64,000 nt of DNA from Ascaphus truei (Eukaryota; Chordata; Amphibia; Anura; Ascaphidae): NCBI GenBank assembly GCA_036426205.1, contig CM071579.1, positions 16,846,267-16,910,266 of the forward strand, in the 5' to 3' direction. Below are positions 33,222-44,930 of this stretch, piece by piece. The position numbers and the translations under genes were made by a program. The notes beneath the pieces were generated by a model, which saw nothing but the letters and a program-made list of their open reading frames with translations, was not told the origin of the DNA and searched no databases. The number at the start of each line of letters is the position of its first letter. Positions within the stretch are counted from its first letter, which is position 1.

Positions 33222-33822
33222 TGTAGGAGGACATGTGCAGAGGTACACAATGGAGACTGTTTTAAGGTGAAATTAAAACAAGACTTTATTGTGCCTGTCG
33301 CTTTAAACACAGCAAAAATATATGAAAATAAGCCAAACAAAAAAAACTATCTCTGCTTTGGAGACTATCTACACATGCAGCTCAGCCCTCTCTGACTGGG
33401 TTGGTTAGCTAAGCTATTTACCAGCCACAAAATATAAACATATATACAGTTATATTACAGTTCCAAAAGAAAGTCTTATCTGTTCTCCTGAAGCTGTAGG
33501 GGAAGTCCTCTCTGCTCTCCTGGGTAAGCACCTTTGTGTGCTACAGCAATGTCTGTCCAGGTTTTGAGGCCTGGTCCCCTTGTCTTGCTATCAGCATACA
33601 GTCCAGTCCTTCTGCAGCTCAAGTCAGCAGTTCTTCTGGTCAGTCTCCCCAATTGTGCGACTCAGGAATCTCTGCTCTGTCTCCTAGGAGCTAAGGAGTC
33701 TCACTTCCTGTCTCAAAGGCAGGCTTTTTCTAACACCTCTAATCAGCCAGGTGCTGGTCAATTAACCAGCACACTGCTGGATTAGAGGCAAGTTTTCCGA
33801 ACAGGGTAAGTCCCCTGTTACA
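33222..33822 (-). repeat. Solo LTR, same family as 35719-36274
   Basis: Plus-strand ends are tgtaggagg...cccctgttaca. The flanks are an exact 5-bp duplication, atact (33217-33221 and 33823-33827). It aligns along its length with 35719-36274 (e.g. gaggtac.caatggaga near the start). In the minus orientation it carries a polyadenylation-like signal near the end. A 601-bp LTR with no internal sequence. Confidence 0.85.
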
Positions 33823-35718
33823 ATACTGTACCTGGAATGATATTTATCTAAGTTTCTTGTTGCAAAATTAGTACCATTATAGAAAGTGGAGCAAAAAACT
33901 GCACCAGATCTCCTAAGAATAACCTCCCCATTTAGATAAATAGGATTTTGTTTTGTTTTTGCATTGATTGCTCCACTTTAGCCCTGATATTGCAGCCGGG
34001 AGACCTTACTACAGTATATATCTCTCATAGACCATTATGATATTGTAGAGTAAAAATAGTTACAACACCACCACAAAGCTTCGGAAATAAATCACTTCAG
34101 GAGACTGGAAAAAATATAAAAAGAAATTTATTTCAATAGTTCATACATCTTCATAGAACAAATAAAGGACTGTCCCACGCATTTCACGCCTCATGGCGCT
34201 TTGTCAAGGAGTAGATATTAAGCGGATGCTATTCAACTTGCTCCCTAATAGAGACGTTCGAACCAATCCAATCGGAGCCAGGGGGGATCCTAATTGGATG
34301 AGATAACCCAGAGCAGGAACTATTAATAACAGTCCACAGATAATAATAATAACCTATACTGTGAACAATAACCATAAACAACATAAATGAAATAGCAATA
34401 CTAATGGTTACAGCTATACCTCGCCACGCAGGGCGTTGTCCCACCACCATGTACCCCCACACCGTGTCCACAGTACCAGAGGAGTCCCTTGGTCACTTCA
34501 CCCAATAAGTGTCCCCAAAAGATGCCCACCGCTCTAGGCGTGATCAGCGCCTTACTGTACAGATGTTGGTGCACGTTTTGTGAACGGTACCTGCCTGGTG
34601 TGTCCACACCCAGGCGTGCTAACAAAGAATAGTAGGGGATCCGCTGATCCAACGATATCCTCCGCTGGATGGAATGCCTCCCTCTGCAGTGACTGCCACA
34701 ATGATGGTCGCTCCCTCTCTTGCAGTCTGGTCCCAGACTGCAGTAGCAATAGTTCAATGAAACAGCTGTGGCCCTAAGCTGGCTAACCACTAAAGTACAA
34801 GATCCCTAACTGAAGGGGCCTTCCCTAAAGCAGCCACAATCTTAGGGTGAGTTGGGGCCTAACTGGGGCCTGGGGGATATCTGGCCTAGTGCAGAGGGTC
34901 ACAGAGCCCTGCACCTATACAACTTCCCCAATCTGCATCCCAGCTTCAACTGCCAGCAAGCCCTCAGAGCACCAAATGTATCAACTGTCTCAGCAGGGGA
35001 ATTCTATCACTCCATTTACAAGGCCTAGCCACCTGACTCCGCAGCCCTGTGGCCTGCTGGGGGCTGTTGTCCTCACGGCACCCTCTTTCTAAATGCACCA
35101 CGTTTGCCACCTCTAATGGCCGCCGCAATGCTTCCCTGCGCATGCGCGACGTATAATGGCCGCTGCAACTCCCAGCAGCTACTGCGCATGCGTGCGCATA
35201 TCCAATATGACGGCGTCCTGAGCGATCGCTTTCACAGAGCTCCGGCAATGCCCTCGCCCGGCGTAACTGCCTCTGCAGCAACCCCCCTCTCTGAGCTGCA
35301 GCAGAGGTAAGGGTCAAAATGAGGAACCCAGGCCACATGTGTATGAGAGATCAGCGGCAGATGTAAGAACTTTTTCAATAGCAAAGTATAAAGTGACACA
35401 AGAAAAAATTACTGTACAGAGATGAGGAGCAAACTGCCTCATCTGCATGTGTACACTATTTAACATTGTTGCTAGGAAACAATAACAAGTATCCAGTTTT
35501 TATTTCTAAGTAAAAATACATTTCTGGGATAATAATAAAAAAAGATTCCCATCTTAACCCATGAATATCCTGAAGATCTGAACGCATTGGGAGTTATATA
35601 CTAAAGTGCAATAGTGCCGAGCAGGCCATTATACCACGGAAACGGCCATTGAAGTAAATGATGTTTGCATGGCAAATTCCCCTGACTGGCACTATAGTAC
35701 TTTACTGAGTAACCCCCC
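33823..35718. other. Spacer with hammerhead-like relic and a GC-rich promoter-like segment
   Basis: 34172-34211 (minus) has TTGACAA, a GCGCC/GGCGT stem and GAAATGCGT. 35100-35310 is CpG-rich with two NRF1-like sites (35137-35147 and around 35183-35192), gccgccg YY1-like sequence and a splice-donor-like cagaggtaagg near 35305. This resembles the GC-rich end of the 48.7-63.9 kb units but is not a close copy. No coding gene could be supported. Confidence 0.4.
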
Positions 35719-36274
35719 TGTAAGAGACGTGTTCAGAGGTACGCAATGGAGACCGTTTAAAGTGAAACTAAAATTAGGCTTTATTGCGCCTGTCCCTTTA
35801 ACACAGAAAAAGCATTCAAAATAAGCCAAAGAAAAACCTGCTCTGTTTTGGAGAATATCTACACATGTAGTCCAGCCCTCTCTAACTGGGTGGTTAGCTA
35901 AGCTAATAACCAGTCCAAATGCATATATAGATATATACAGATATATAACAGTCCCATAAGAAAGTCTTATTTGTTTGTTGTAGCTGTAGGGGAAGGCCGC
36001 TCTGCTCTCCTGGGTCAGCACCCTTGTGTGTTAGGGCAATGTCTGCCCAGGTATACAGGTCTGGTACCCTTTGTCTTGCTGTCAGCCTGCAGTCTCTTTG
36101 CAGCTCAAGATATCTGTCCTTCTTGGGTCAGCCCCAATTGTGCGACTAAGGAATCCTCCTCCTGTGTTTCAGTTCTGATTAGGCAGGTGGGGTTGGTTGA
36201 TTGCAGTGGTGCAATTAACAAGCACACTGCTGGATTAGAGGCACATTTCTTAACAGGGGTAAGTCCCTGTTACA
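35719..36274 (-). repeat. 3' LTR of the coiled-coil element
   Basis: Minus strand TGTAACAGGG...CGTCTCTTACA, with GCGCAATAAAGCC (polyadenylation signal) about 60 bases before the end. It is a relative of the solo LTR at 33222-33822. Confidence 0.85.
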
Positions 36275-36290
36275 TACCTCCCCTGTTTCT
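36275..36290 (-). promoter_or_regulatory. Polypurine tract
   Basis: AGAAACAGGGGAGGTA on the minus strand abuts the 3' LTR. Confidence 0.7.
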
Positions 36291-36344
36291 GGGAAGCTCG
36301 GGCTTTCCATGGCCGAAACCCATCCTTCCACGCTTATTCGAGAT

Positions 36345-38401
36345 CTCTGTGACTCAAATGAGAGTGGATGGAGGAAGAGAACCCTCAGTCCCGCTGGGAT
36401 TGGAGCTCTTTCTCCAGTTTATTCGTGTCTCCTCCCGAAGGTGCTTGAGATCAGCACTCCTCAGTCGCTCGAGGAGGACTTTTTCCAAGTATTGTCTTTT
36501 TACTGAGTGTGTGGTCATGAGCTTTACCTTGCGTCGGGCGCTCCTCTTTTTGTAGGCAGACAGTATGGCAACAGTTGCAAATAGCCCTTTGAGTTTTCTG
36601 CTCTTGAAGCTGTCTTTCTGAACTTTTTCCACTCAATGGAGTTGCCAGTTCAGCTTCTTTGGGATTGAGTTGCAAGTCCACATCCACTTCCAGAGTACAT
36701 CCTATCTTTTCCGCTTCATCAGCTAAAGATTATTCTGGTTTTGATTCTGCGCGTATAGCTTTTTTTGTTGCCTGTTGGGTGGCTGAAGGTTTAGCTAATG
36801 CTTTGTTAGGTGGTTCAAACTTTGCAACCTTGTTTTTCAGATGAGCGGTGTTCCCAGCTCTCACTGTACCCCTGTCTCCATGGGTTTTAGTTGCTGTGGG
36901 ATACTGACGCTTGTGCAGTGTCAATACCTTTCTCTGTATTACTCTAATCTCATCCGTGAGAGATCCATGTTTCTTGAGTGCATCCTGCAATTCTCCTCTC
37001 ATGGTCTTCTTCTCCTCACTGTGCTTTCTCTGAGCTTGCTTCCACATCTACTTCATTATATTGTGAAGCACTGTGAATTTCTTTGCTCGGGCCGCAGCTA
37101 CTTGTCTCAGTTTCTGTACCTTCTTTTGCTCCCTCTTGTACGAGTCACTTGGCCTCTAAGATTGGCCTCTAGCGATGCTTTGGTGATGGTCAGGGTAGCC
37201 TTCAGTTTCAGTTGCTTTGCGGAGACACACTGGGTAATCAGTCATTCCTGCAGCACTTGTACTTCTTTAGCAGCCTGCAGATTTTCTTCCTACAGAGTTT
37301 GCTGCTTCTCCTCGGCATTCTGGAGGTGCGTATGTAGACCTTGGAGTTTGTTCTGCAGTCGGTGCTCTGCTTCAAACTTCTCATCTTCCAAAAGTTTCTT
37401 TATTTTTTCAAGCTTCTGCAGCTTTTCATTCTTTTCATTGACGTGGTCTGTCAAATAAGAATGTTCTTCTTTAAGTCTTAAATTTTCTCTTTTTGCAGTC
37501 TCTGCAATATTCAGGACCTTCTTGTATTCCTCCTTCCATTTACGCACTTTTGCTTTGCGACTCCCGGTCTCCTGGCATGAGACTTCCATCTCTAGGTTGA
37601 GTGTCTGAAGCTCCTTCTGAGAGACTTTGAGATCCATATTAAGATTGAGGATAGTTTTTTGAGAGATGTGAGCTCCTCAGCGAGACTGTGAAGTTCCTTT
37701 CTAGAGACTTCCAGTTCTGTGTGGCAACTGCTGATCTCTTGGTGTGAGGCATCCAGTGCTATGCAGAGAGTATAAGCCTCCTGCTGGGATATGTCCACCT
37801 CTGTCCGGACACTGTTGACCTCCTGGTGTGAGGCATTCAGTTCCATGCGTAGTGTGTGAACCTCATTCTGTGACACTTCCACCTCACTATGGCACTTGCA
37901 AACCTCTTGCTGAAAGACTGTAATCTCCTTCAGAACCTCCTCATATTTCTGCTTCAGATTAGCAATCATTCTATCAGATTTGCTCTGTTTTTCATCCATG
38001 GCGTTAATAGTAGTGTTTGCTGTATCTAGATCTGTCCTTAGATCCTCCAATTTGGTCCCAGATTCAGAGTACATTGCGAGAACAGTCTTCTGTAGCTCAG
38101 CATTATCTTCCCTCTACAGTTTCAATTGTTCCCGGAGCAGATCACAGTCACGCCTGGCAATTTTCAGGGCATCTTCAGGACTGGTTAAGGGATCGTCACT
38201 CACTGGTTCCGGCTCTGCTTCCCTGGTATGGTTGGTTGAGGGCTTCTCACTATTAGCACCGGACAGACACTTCTTTGGGGTACACGACTTCTGCCTTGGG
38301 CCCTCTGAATATTCGGTCATCCGTGGGACGAATTCTCTATTTTCTCTAGGCTGCAGGGCATCTCGGACCCCCTTTTCCTCCTCAGGATCTGTTCCTTCCA
38401 T
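36345..38401 (-). pseudogene. Coiled-coil protein of the LTR-bounded element (broken)
   Basis: The ATG at 38401 lies in a good Kozak context (catcaccATGG). The N-terminal ~75 residues are polar and charged (MEGTDPEEEKGVRD). Then follows DALKIARRDCDLLREQLKL, an in-frame TAG, REDNAELQKTVLAMYSESG and a long coiled coil to about 37290. It includes at least five tandem 14-residue (two-heptad) units of the type SxxE(V/L)xxxxxEL(E/D/N)x between about 37880 and 37640. Further stops (about 37289, 37245, 37050, 36730) and frame changes (about 37640, 37150, 36600) follow; the coding style continues through QAQRKHSEEKKTMRGELQDA to VKRQYLEKVLLERLRSADL. The original was perhaps 650-700 residues. No gag, PR or RT motif is visible. 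Homology to the 10.25-10.7 kb relic shows a family. It could be a captured host coiled-coil gene or an unusual gag. Confidence 0.7.
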
Positions 38402-38540
38402 GGTGATGACCCTTTTTTCTTTTTCCGCCTTTTTGTTTCGGACAACTCTGTCCCATCAGGGATATTGGGGTCTCCGTATTTATTTGAAACTTAGATTACA
38501 GGCACGTTTCTTAACAGGGGTAAGTCCCTGTTACACCCCC

Positions 38541-38930
38541 ATTGCAAACACCCTGACTGCAAAGGGATTAACATTTGTAGAGGAGGTTCGTTTTTTGTAG
38601 GCATTTGTAGATCTTGGTCCTTTGGGATAGAGGGACATCTGCCACTGCATACACTCACATGCTCACCACCATTAAAAAGCATATAGATCACAAATGGGTC
38701 AAAGAGAAGGCCCTGTGCTTCTCCTCTCTGCACCGAGTAATACAGGAAAAACACCCCCGACTGAAAACATGGAGGAAATCAGTTCCACCTCTTGCAGCGC
38801 AGGTCGCTGACAAAGGCCACACAAGATGGAATAAACACCAAATTCATATGTGTCTCCGTTGTATTTGACAAACAAATAAACACTGAAAACTGGAATTCAT
38901 AATTACTACTCATTGTCCGGTACCAACTAC
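38541..38930. other. No recognised feature
   Basis: Short spacer after the LTR-bounded element; only small frames are present. Confidence 0.4.
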
Positions 38931-38939
38931 CACATAAGG

Positions 38940-39385
38940 GCATTTTATTTATTTATATTTGTAAAATGTTTGAACAGGAAGTAATACATTCAGAATTACT
39001 GCTCGTTTTAAAGTACAGAACAGAGTTATAATGACAATACATCATTATACGTTATATTTACAGACATTTCATGGACAGTTAGGGACAATATATGGGCAAT
39101 TAACAGTTAAAGACAAGATTAACATGGGAGACGGCTGAAGTCATGAAAGAACTGAAACTTGAGGCTGCTTTGAGTCTCGGGTAGGGTTTTCGAGTTGTGA
39201 GGTGCACGGTAAGAGATAGAGGAGCGGCCGGATACTTTGTTGAACCTTGGAACATTGAACATTCTTTTGGAGTCAGGACTCAGATGATAAGTGCTGCGTG
39301 TGGTAAGGGTGAATGATGAGAAACTACAGAGAACACATGTATAGTCTGATTGGAAACAGCACTTGTGCCACAGTCTCATTTCAAT
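38940..39385. mobile_element. Diverged retroposon fragment
   Basis: Starts ttttatttatttatatttgt, then gaagtaatacattcagaatt, then a gagttataatgacaatacat block. I recognise this as a common amphibian interspersed repeat type (LINE 3' region). Family and exact ends are uncertain. Confidence 0.35.
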
Positions 39386-39700
39386 TAGTAAATCAGTAAA
39401 TTAGTAAATCAGGAAGTATAGTTGCACAAAAACCCTGTCGATACAAAAATACACTTTGTGAACAGGGTGTAAATGAAGTCATGATATTTTTTAATTATAA
39501 TTATCTTGAAAGGTCAAAATAATATTTATGGACATGTTATGCAAATTAGATAATATAAACACATCCAAATTTCAGACATTATAGATCAACTGAAAGTTGA
39601 CCTTCAAAAGACCCCATTGGACGTCAACTATGGTAGTTCTTGAGAAATCACTCTCAACTTATTACGTATACTACATAATGCATTTTATAATGCTTATGTA
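39386..39700. other. AT-rich spacer
   Basis: No repeat ends or coding bias were seen. Confidence 0.4.
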
Positions 39701-39929
39701 GCAGGGCCACCCCTGGCTACTATTCTACCCAATGGGCTGGCAGTAAACCCTGGTACTATCAGGTTGCCAGTAGTTGGTATGGGGGTTTACCCCTCACCTT
39801 TGGTACTGCATTTGAGTGGCAGCAGAGGGTGGTAAATCCTGTTGTAGTGACAAGCTGTGCTCACCACAAACAAGGTGGGACCATGGTGGGAAAGGATATT
39901 ATGACACCCACAGCCCCACGGGGTGTGTC

Positions 39930-40140
39930 TGGATTGTAGAGTTGGTCAGGGTAGCCGGGTCGGGGTTGGAGAGGTGCGGATTGTCAGTATACTTGCCGGG
40001 TTAGAGCAGGAGAGGTACGGAATGTTGCAGGTACTATTAGCCGTGTCTGGGTTTGGAGAGAGCAGAATCGTCGTAGTCCGTTTGCCGAGGTCAGGTTTGG
40101 AGAAGAGCAGATCGTCATGGAAAGCCAGGTCGGTACACAG
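39930..40140. repeat. Degenerate ~60-bp tandem repeat
   Basis: Three to four imperfect copies of a unit with gggt(t/c)ggagag, then a gagcaga or gtgcgga segment and a gtcgt or gtcag segment. The surrounding 39.7-41.2 kb is GC-rich and probably a larger repeat, but I cannot name it. Confidence 0.45.
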
Positions 40141-41300
40141 GAATCTTCACTCAGCAGCAATACAAGGCAATACAGTGGAGGCAGAGAAGAGGTGAGTGCA
40201 ACGCAACTGGAACTATGCTCAGCCGATTTGCTAGTGCAGCAGCTGAGCATACGTAGGAGAGGAGGTCCAATGAGGAACCTGCAGTGTGAGGGTGTGTGTC
40301 CAGCAGGTGCAGGGAGAACCTCTGAGAGTAGGGAGGCAGACCTTCAGGGCAAGAGCGCTCCTCCGTGCGCATGGCCGCGTGCGCTTCGTGCGCCCGTGAT
40401 AAGCGCTATTTTGTTTGGGATGGTTGTGCGCGCATGTGGTGGTGCAGGGGGGAGCAGGAGGTGGAGGAGAGCGGCACAGAGGGACCTGCAGCGGTAATGT
40501 GCGCGCATGCCCTGTGCAGGAGCTGGATCCAGAAGTGGAGTCGTGGCTGACGGCCTGCATGGGAGAGAGAGGAGCCCCGGTCGTGGTGGAAGGTAAGCGG
40601 GGAGTGCGCCGAAGGCGGCGTGACTCCACGATCCTCACATGTAGCTGGGACAATGGGGTGCCGCCTTCTGGCTGTACTTAAGGGCAGGACCACCCTAAAG
40701 TTAGAGTTGTTCCTTCCCCTCTGAGGAAGACAGGTCCCACAACTGGGAGCCTGAGGTTGGGGCCTTTCCATGTGCTCTTCCATATGGGGAGAATGAGTGT
40801 GGACCATACCTCTGCCTCTTCTAGGGAGGTGGGGAAGAGCTAGGATAGCTGCGGGTGCCATTGGCCTGTAGTGGCAGTCCAGGGATCATCATCCAGTGAA
40901 TGCAGACAGATTGTAGTAATAAACCCGTACCTGTTTGCAATAGACCTTCTGCCTGGCGCGTGGCCTTACTGGGGGGAGAGGTAAGTTCTACCGTGGAAGC
41001 TCACCTTCAGTTCCTTGTGTCCACGGCAGATGGAGGCGCTGCACTGCTAAGGAGATATGTGGGGTATGAACCCCAGAGGCCTGTTCCTGTGTCCCCACTA
41101 CCACCGGCGGACGACTCAGCCCTCCTGTGCCAGCAGGTATATGCACCATACACCCTGTAATGGTAACTATCTGCGATTGGGTGGGGGGAAACACCATTAC
41201 ACTTATGTCCAAGTGTATTGTGCTATTATCTTGTAGACATACTGCTCTATTATCTTCCAAGGTGAGAACCACTTCATTAAACTGATTTAGTTTCTTTTGT
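40141..41300. other. GC-rich region, possible first-exon-like repeat
   Basis: CpG-rich with many short overlapping frames on both strands, none with a recognisable domain. A consensus splice donor (gaaggtaagc) lies near 40588. It may be the promoter end of an old repeat. Confidence 0.35.
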
Positions 41301-41897
41301 AGTTTACATCTTCTTTACTAAATCCTCTCTCTTTGCAAGAAATACCTGCAATGCATTGCTGGATCTGTAACGGAAAAGAACTCCGCACACCCGCTGTGCA
41401 GGAAGAAACCTTATCGTACCGTGAGAAATAACCCGTCTTTGTGACATGGTTTGGAAAGCAGTTTACCCAGCTGTGGCATCACAGATAGTAGTGTAGCAGA
41501 ACTACTGCAAAGAGAATCATTTTTTTCATCCTGTATCAGTGTATTAAGGTACTTTTGAGTGGGTCAGTTTTTGATTTGGGAATTGTCCATAGTAAGAATT
41601 TGGGAGACGTTTGAGCAGCACAGATATCTTAACGTGAGATATCTACATCATTGTTTTTCCCACCCTCTGCATCAAAAATCTCTTCCATGTCTAAAGTGGT
41701 GTAAAGCACTGTGACTAGTGAGTATTATATGTGCCATGGCTGGAAAACAGAGATTTGGGGGAGGAGGGTGGGGGGGAGGTGCGGGGGGTAATCAGTGCAC
41801 CTAAGAAATCTCCTCTGCCACTTGATTGGTTTTGCAGTAAAACAACATAATATAATAGCCAAATGCACAAAATGTATGTCCATGCTGACCTTTCACC

Positions 41898-42110
41898 TTG
41901 ATGAAGATCACTATGGACTGAAACGTACTGTATGCTGCTTGGCACTTTAATATTATCTATTAAATATTATAGATAATATATTAAATATTGTCTAAATTTA
42001 GCATAGGTTGAACTTGATGTATGTCTTCTTTCAACCACATCTATGATGTAATCATATAACTATCTTACTATAAAGCGCTCTGTGCGCGAAACATGTCAGA
42101 CTGTCTCTAG
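41898..42110 (+). mobile_element. Two hammerhead-like relics flanking a CR1 3' tail
   Basis: 41898-41928 has TTGATGA, an imperfect stem and GAAACGTA. 41985-42060 is a plus-strand CR1 3' end (ataggttgaacttgatg, then tcaacca). 42068-42100 has a GCGC/GCGC stem, then GAAACATGTC. The RNA cores are decayed. Confidence 0.5.
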
Positions 42111-43170
42111 GGACTCTGCCCTATGTTCTTTTAATCAATAAACCGTTATAAAGAAGACCTCATGTCCTGTTTTGCACTGGTGGGCTGTGCTCCGGTTTCT
42201 CCATCGATCCAGATTACTATCTCCCACCTGGATGCACGCCAACCGAGACCTCCTCCCCGGTACACACAGCAACCTATCTGGTGGTTGAGGAAAGCGGTTA
42301 CATACTACTGACGAGCCGTACTGAGGCTGCATCAACCCTGCAGCAGGTTCATCGACTTGGGGGCTCGCCTATTCCCTCCTACAACACGGAGGGATTCGCC
42401 CTCGCTGAGGCTGCTGAGCTCCTTCACGGGGATTCCCCTTCTGCTTGACACCACGCTGCCCATCATCGTAGGCTGCTGCTGGAGGAGCTGCTGGTTATCG
42501 GCGTTTGCCAGGGAATATTAATATCCACTCCACAACTGTTCTACATACCTGTGAGTAACAATATAACGACGCGATCGGGCTACATGTAGCAGCCAGTTGA
42601 CAACAAGCCTTTTTACCTATACATTACTTGACCTTTATATCGTTCTAATTGGCATTTGCTCACAGATAGAATCACATAGTGTGTCTATCACAGGATTCAG
42701 AGACATCAATATACAGCGTATTCTCAGCTACACACCTCTATTTTTTTAGAGCACCGGACTTTTTGGACTGCCTCACGGTCTGAAATTCTGTATATCTTAC
42801 TATAATAAACTGAAGTCTTATAGTTTTGATAGACTTTTTTAAATCTATTTTATTGTGTTCTTGACTATATATTCGTTATTCTTGTGCTTCAGTTGCCTTG
42901 ACATCCATTGTAGTACTCACAGATATACTAAGACCAAGTCCGTGGTGCAGGCGCGCGAGCGACGGAGCGCATTGCGTCGCGCGCGTCTGTCAGCCCAGCG
43001 ATCTGTGGACTACAGATCCTCGCCACGGGGAGGCGTGACGGAGGCATGGATGATGACGTCACCGAGCTGGTGTGCCCTCATTGGGCGAACTGCTCACATG
43101 ACCTGGCCGTCACGAGACAAAGTAAAAAAATATAGATAGAACGAGCTATCTGTGTCTGATGTTTCGAAAT
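42111..43170. other. No recognised feature
   Basis: Sequence of the kind found beside hammerhead-bearing repeats (proline-like short frames on both strands). Nothing can be assigned. Confidence 0.35.
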
Positions 43171-43174
43171 AAAA

Positions 43175-43405
43175 ATGAGTAATAATGTTTTTCACATAGT
43201 GCTGACAATATATGCAGCATTTTACATAGAATTTTAGCAGCTCGACGAGTGCCTACACCAAAGAGCTTCCAATCCAGAACTTTGGTGTCTGAGGCACAGG
43301 AGGATAAAGTCGCTTGTCCAGGGTCAAGAAGAGAGACAATGCTGGTATTTCAATCAGGTAAACCTGCTACAGACAATGACCAAGTGCCACAGCGCTACTC
43401 CTTCA
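43175..43405. mobile_element. Diverged L2/CORE-like retroposon
   Basis: Contains gagcttccaatccagaac, tgaggcacaggaggataaag and cttgtccagggtcaag. This is a widespread vertebrate retroposon consensus (compare 'acttgcccaaggtcac'). Strongly mutated. Confidence 0.4.
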
Positions 43406-44248
43406 ACAGAAAGAAGTGTACATTAAATATGTGTGCAAAGCTATTCATTTGCATGCATACTCGCCCGCTTTCTGAGCAGGATTTAATGGGCTACTTCTAT
43501 TTTCTTAAGTAGAACTCTGCTGGCGTCACCTTTGCTTTCTTTGGCATGTGCTATAAGGATTTTATACTTCACAGGGAAATGAAAAGCAAGTCTGACTTTT
43601 TGCTATTAAATGTAAAAGTCGTAACTACGGTAACACATGACCTTAGAAGCAGCAGTATGTTGGTTCATTAGAGAATTTTACACCTGCTGAAAGAATAATA
43701 AGAGAAAAAAAAATGATCTTATAAGGAAAAACATAGCTGACGTATGTTTAAAGACACAGGATTGTATTTTATCCATTTTCTAAGTATTTGGTGCTGATAC
43801 AGGGCTAGCACCCGAATCTCTGTTATATGCAGATTTGGGGTGATTAATTCAAATGTTCTGCCGATTTTCACTCCAACTGGTTGTCAGGCTGAGAGGTGAG
43901 GTGGGAGACTGCCATCACTACTACAATGTATTAGTCTTTCCGATTAGCTGACTAAACTTACCTCATGGCCCCATATCAATATACAGTACTGTGAAGCCGT
44001 CAGCCCCTTGCTCAAGAATATTTAAGCTTTATTCATTTGATTGGGGCAGACGTTTTACAGAGAAAGGGGAAGGAAGCTTCACAGTATTTTGAGTAAGGAC
44101 CTAACAGGGTCCGTTTGAATATGTCTCAATACAGTATTTTACAACAGGGATTTTAAAGAGCTCTTGTGTTCCCTGGGCATCCCTAAAGGGTTCCCTGCCA
44201 TTTTTAGGCCTTTTGAAATGGTACCAAATACAGAAGAGTTTACGATGC
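43406..44248. other. No recognised feature
   Basis: Spacer before the 49-bp tandem repeat; no coding bias. Confidence 0.4.
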
Positions 44249-44640
44249 ATCTGATCTCAGACGCGCTATTAGAGAGGGTTGGGGTTCCTTTCAATGTATC
44301 TGATCTCAGACGCACTATTAGAGAGAGTTGTGGTTCCTCACAATTTATCTGATCTCAGTCGCGCTATTAGAGAGGGTTGGGGTTCCTCACAATGTATCTG
44401 ATCTGAGACGCACTATTAGAGAGGGTTGGGGATCCTTGCAATGCATCTGATCTCAGACACACTATTAAAGAGGGTCGGAGATCCTTGCAATGCATCTGAT
44501 TTCAGACGCGCTATTAGAGAGGGTTGGGGTTCCTTAGAAAGCATCTGATCTCAGACGTGCTATTAGAGAGGGTTGGGGTTCCTTACAATGCATCTGATAT
44601 CAGACAGGCTATTAGAGGGGGTTGGGTTCTGCAGAATTTC
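44249..44640. repeat. 49-bp tandem repeat, eight units
   Basis: Units start with atctgat at 44249, 44298, 44347, 44396, 44445, 44494, 44543 and 44592, exactly 49 bases apart. Each has a cagacgcgctattagagagg core. Only substitutions separate the units over this span. Confidence 0.95.
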
Positions 44641-44742
44641 ATAATATAACTATAGGGATCCTTAACTAAAAACAGGTTAAAAAAACACTACCTTAATATA
44701 TAGCTGTACATTTTTTCCCCACATTCAAATTTATCGTAATAT

Positions 44743-44930
44743 AGATTGTAAGCTCTTCGGAGCAAGGACTCCTCTTCCACAATGTTCCATTTATGTCTGA
44801 TGCACTTATTCCCATGATCTGTTTTTTGTATTACTTGTTATTTATATGATTGTCAAGTGTATTACTACAGTGAAGCGCTATGTACATTAATGGCGCTATA
44901 TAAATAAAGACATACATACATACATATATA
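44743..44930 (+). mobile_element. Retroposon 3' end, second copy
   Basis: Starts agattgtaagctcttcggag and ends ggcgctatataaataaa with a short (CATA)n tail. Same family as 4581-4745. Confidence 0.6.

Larger units (their letters stand above)
35719..38535 (-). mobile_element. LTR-bounded element carrying a coiled-coil ORF, no pol
   Basis: The 2817-bp insertion is bounded by ccccc on both sides (35714-35718 and 38536-38540). Its low-coordinate end is a full 556-bp LTR (35719-36274), preceded on the minus strand by a polypurine tract AGAAACAGGGGAGGTA (36275-36290). Its high-coordinate end is only the first ~43 bp of the same LTR (38493-38535, TGTAACAGGGACTTACC on the minus strand), so most of the 5' LTR and any primer-binding site are deleted. 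Between them lies one long broken coiled-coil coding sequence and nothing resembling protease, RT or integrase. It is therefore a non-autonomous retrotransposon that would depend on enzymes from another element. Confidence 0.75.

Noticed and set aside
36345..38401. Reading the coiled-coil sequence as a decayed host single-copy gene
   Set aside because: Flanking LTR ends, polypurine tract, 5-bp target duplication and a second diverged copy at 10.25 kb favour a mobile element; host origin of the cargo remains possible.
36841..38600. Plus-strand frames of about 200 codons opposite the coiled-coil sequence
   Set aside because: Ser/Phe/Leu/Cys-rich antisense of a coiled coil (Glu/Lys codons reversed); typical shadow frames.
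40117..40861. Several 90-150 codon frames in the 40-41 kb GC-rich region as a host gene
   Set aside because: Frames overlap on both strands, lack domains and lack matching splice sites; more likely an old repeat.
44249..44640. Possible CRISPR-like array
   Set aside because: The whole 49-bp unit repeats with no unique spacers, and the host is a vertebrate; it is a simple tandem repeat.
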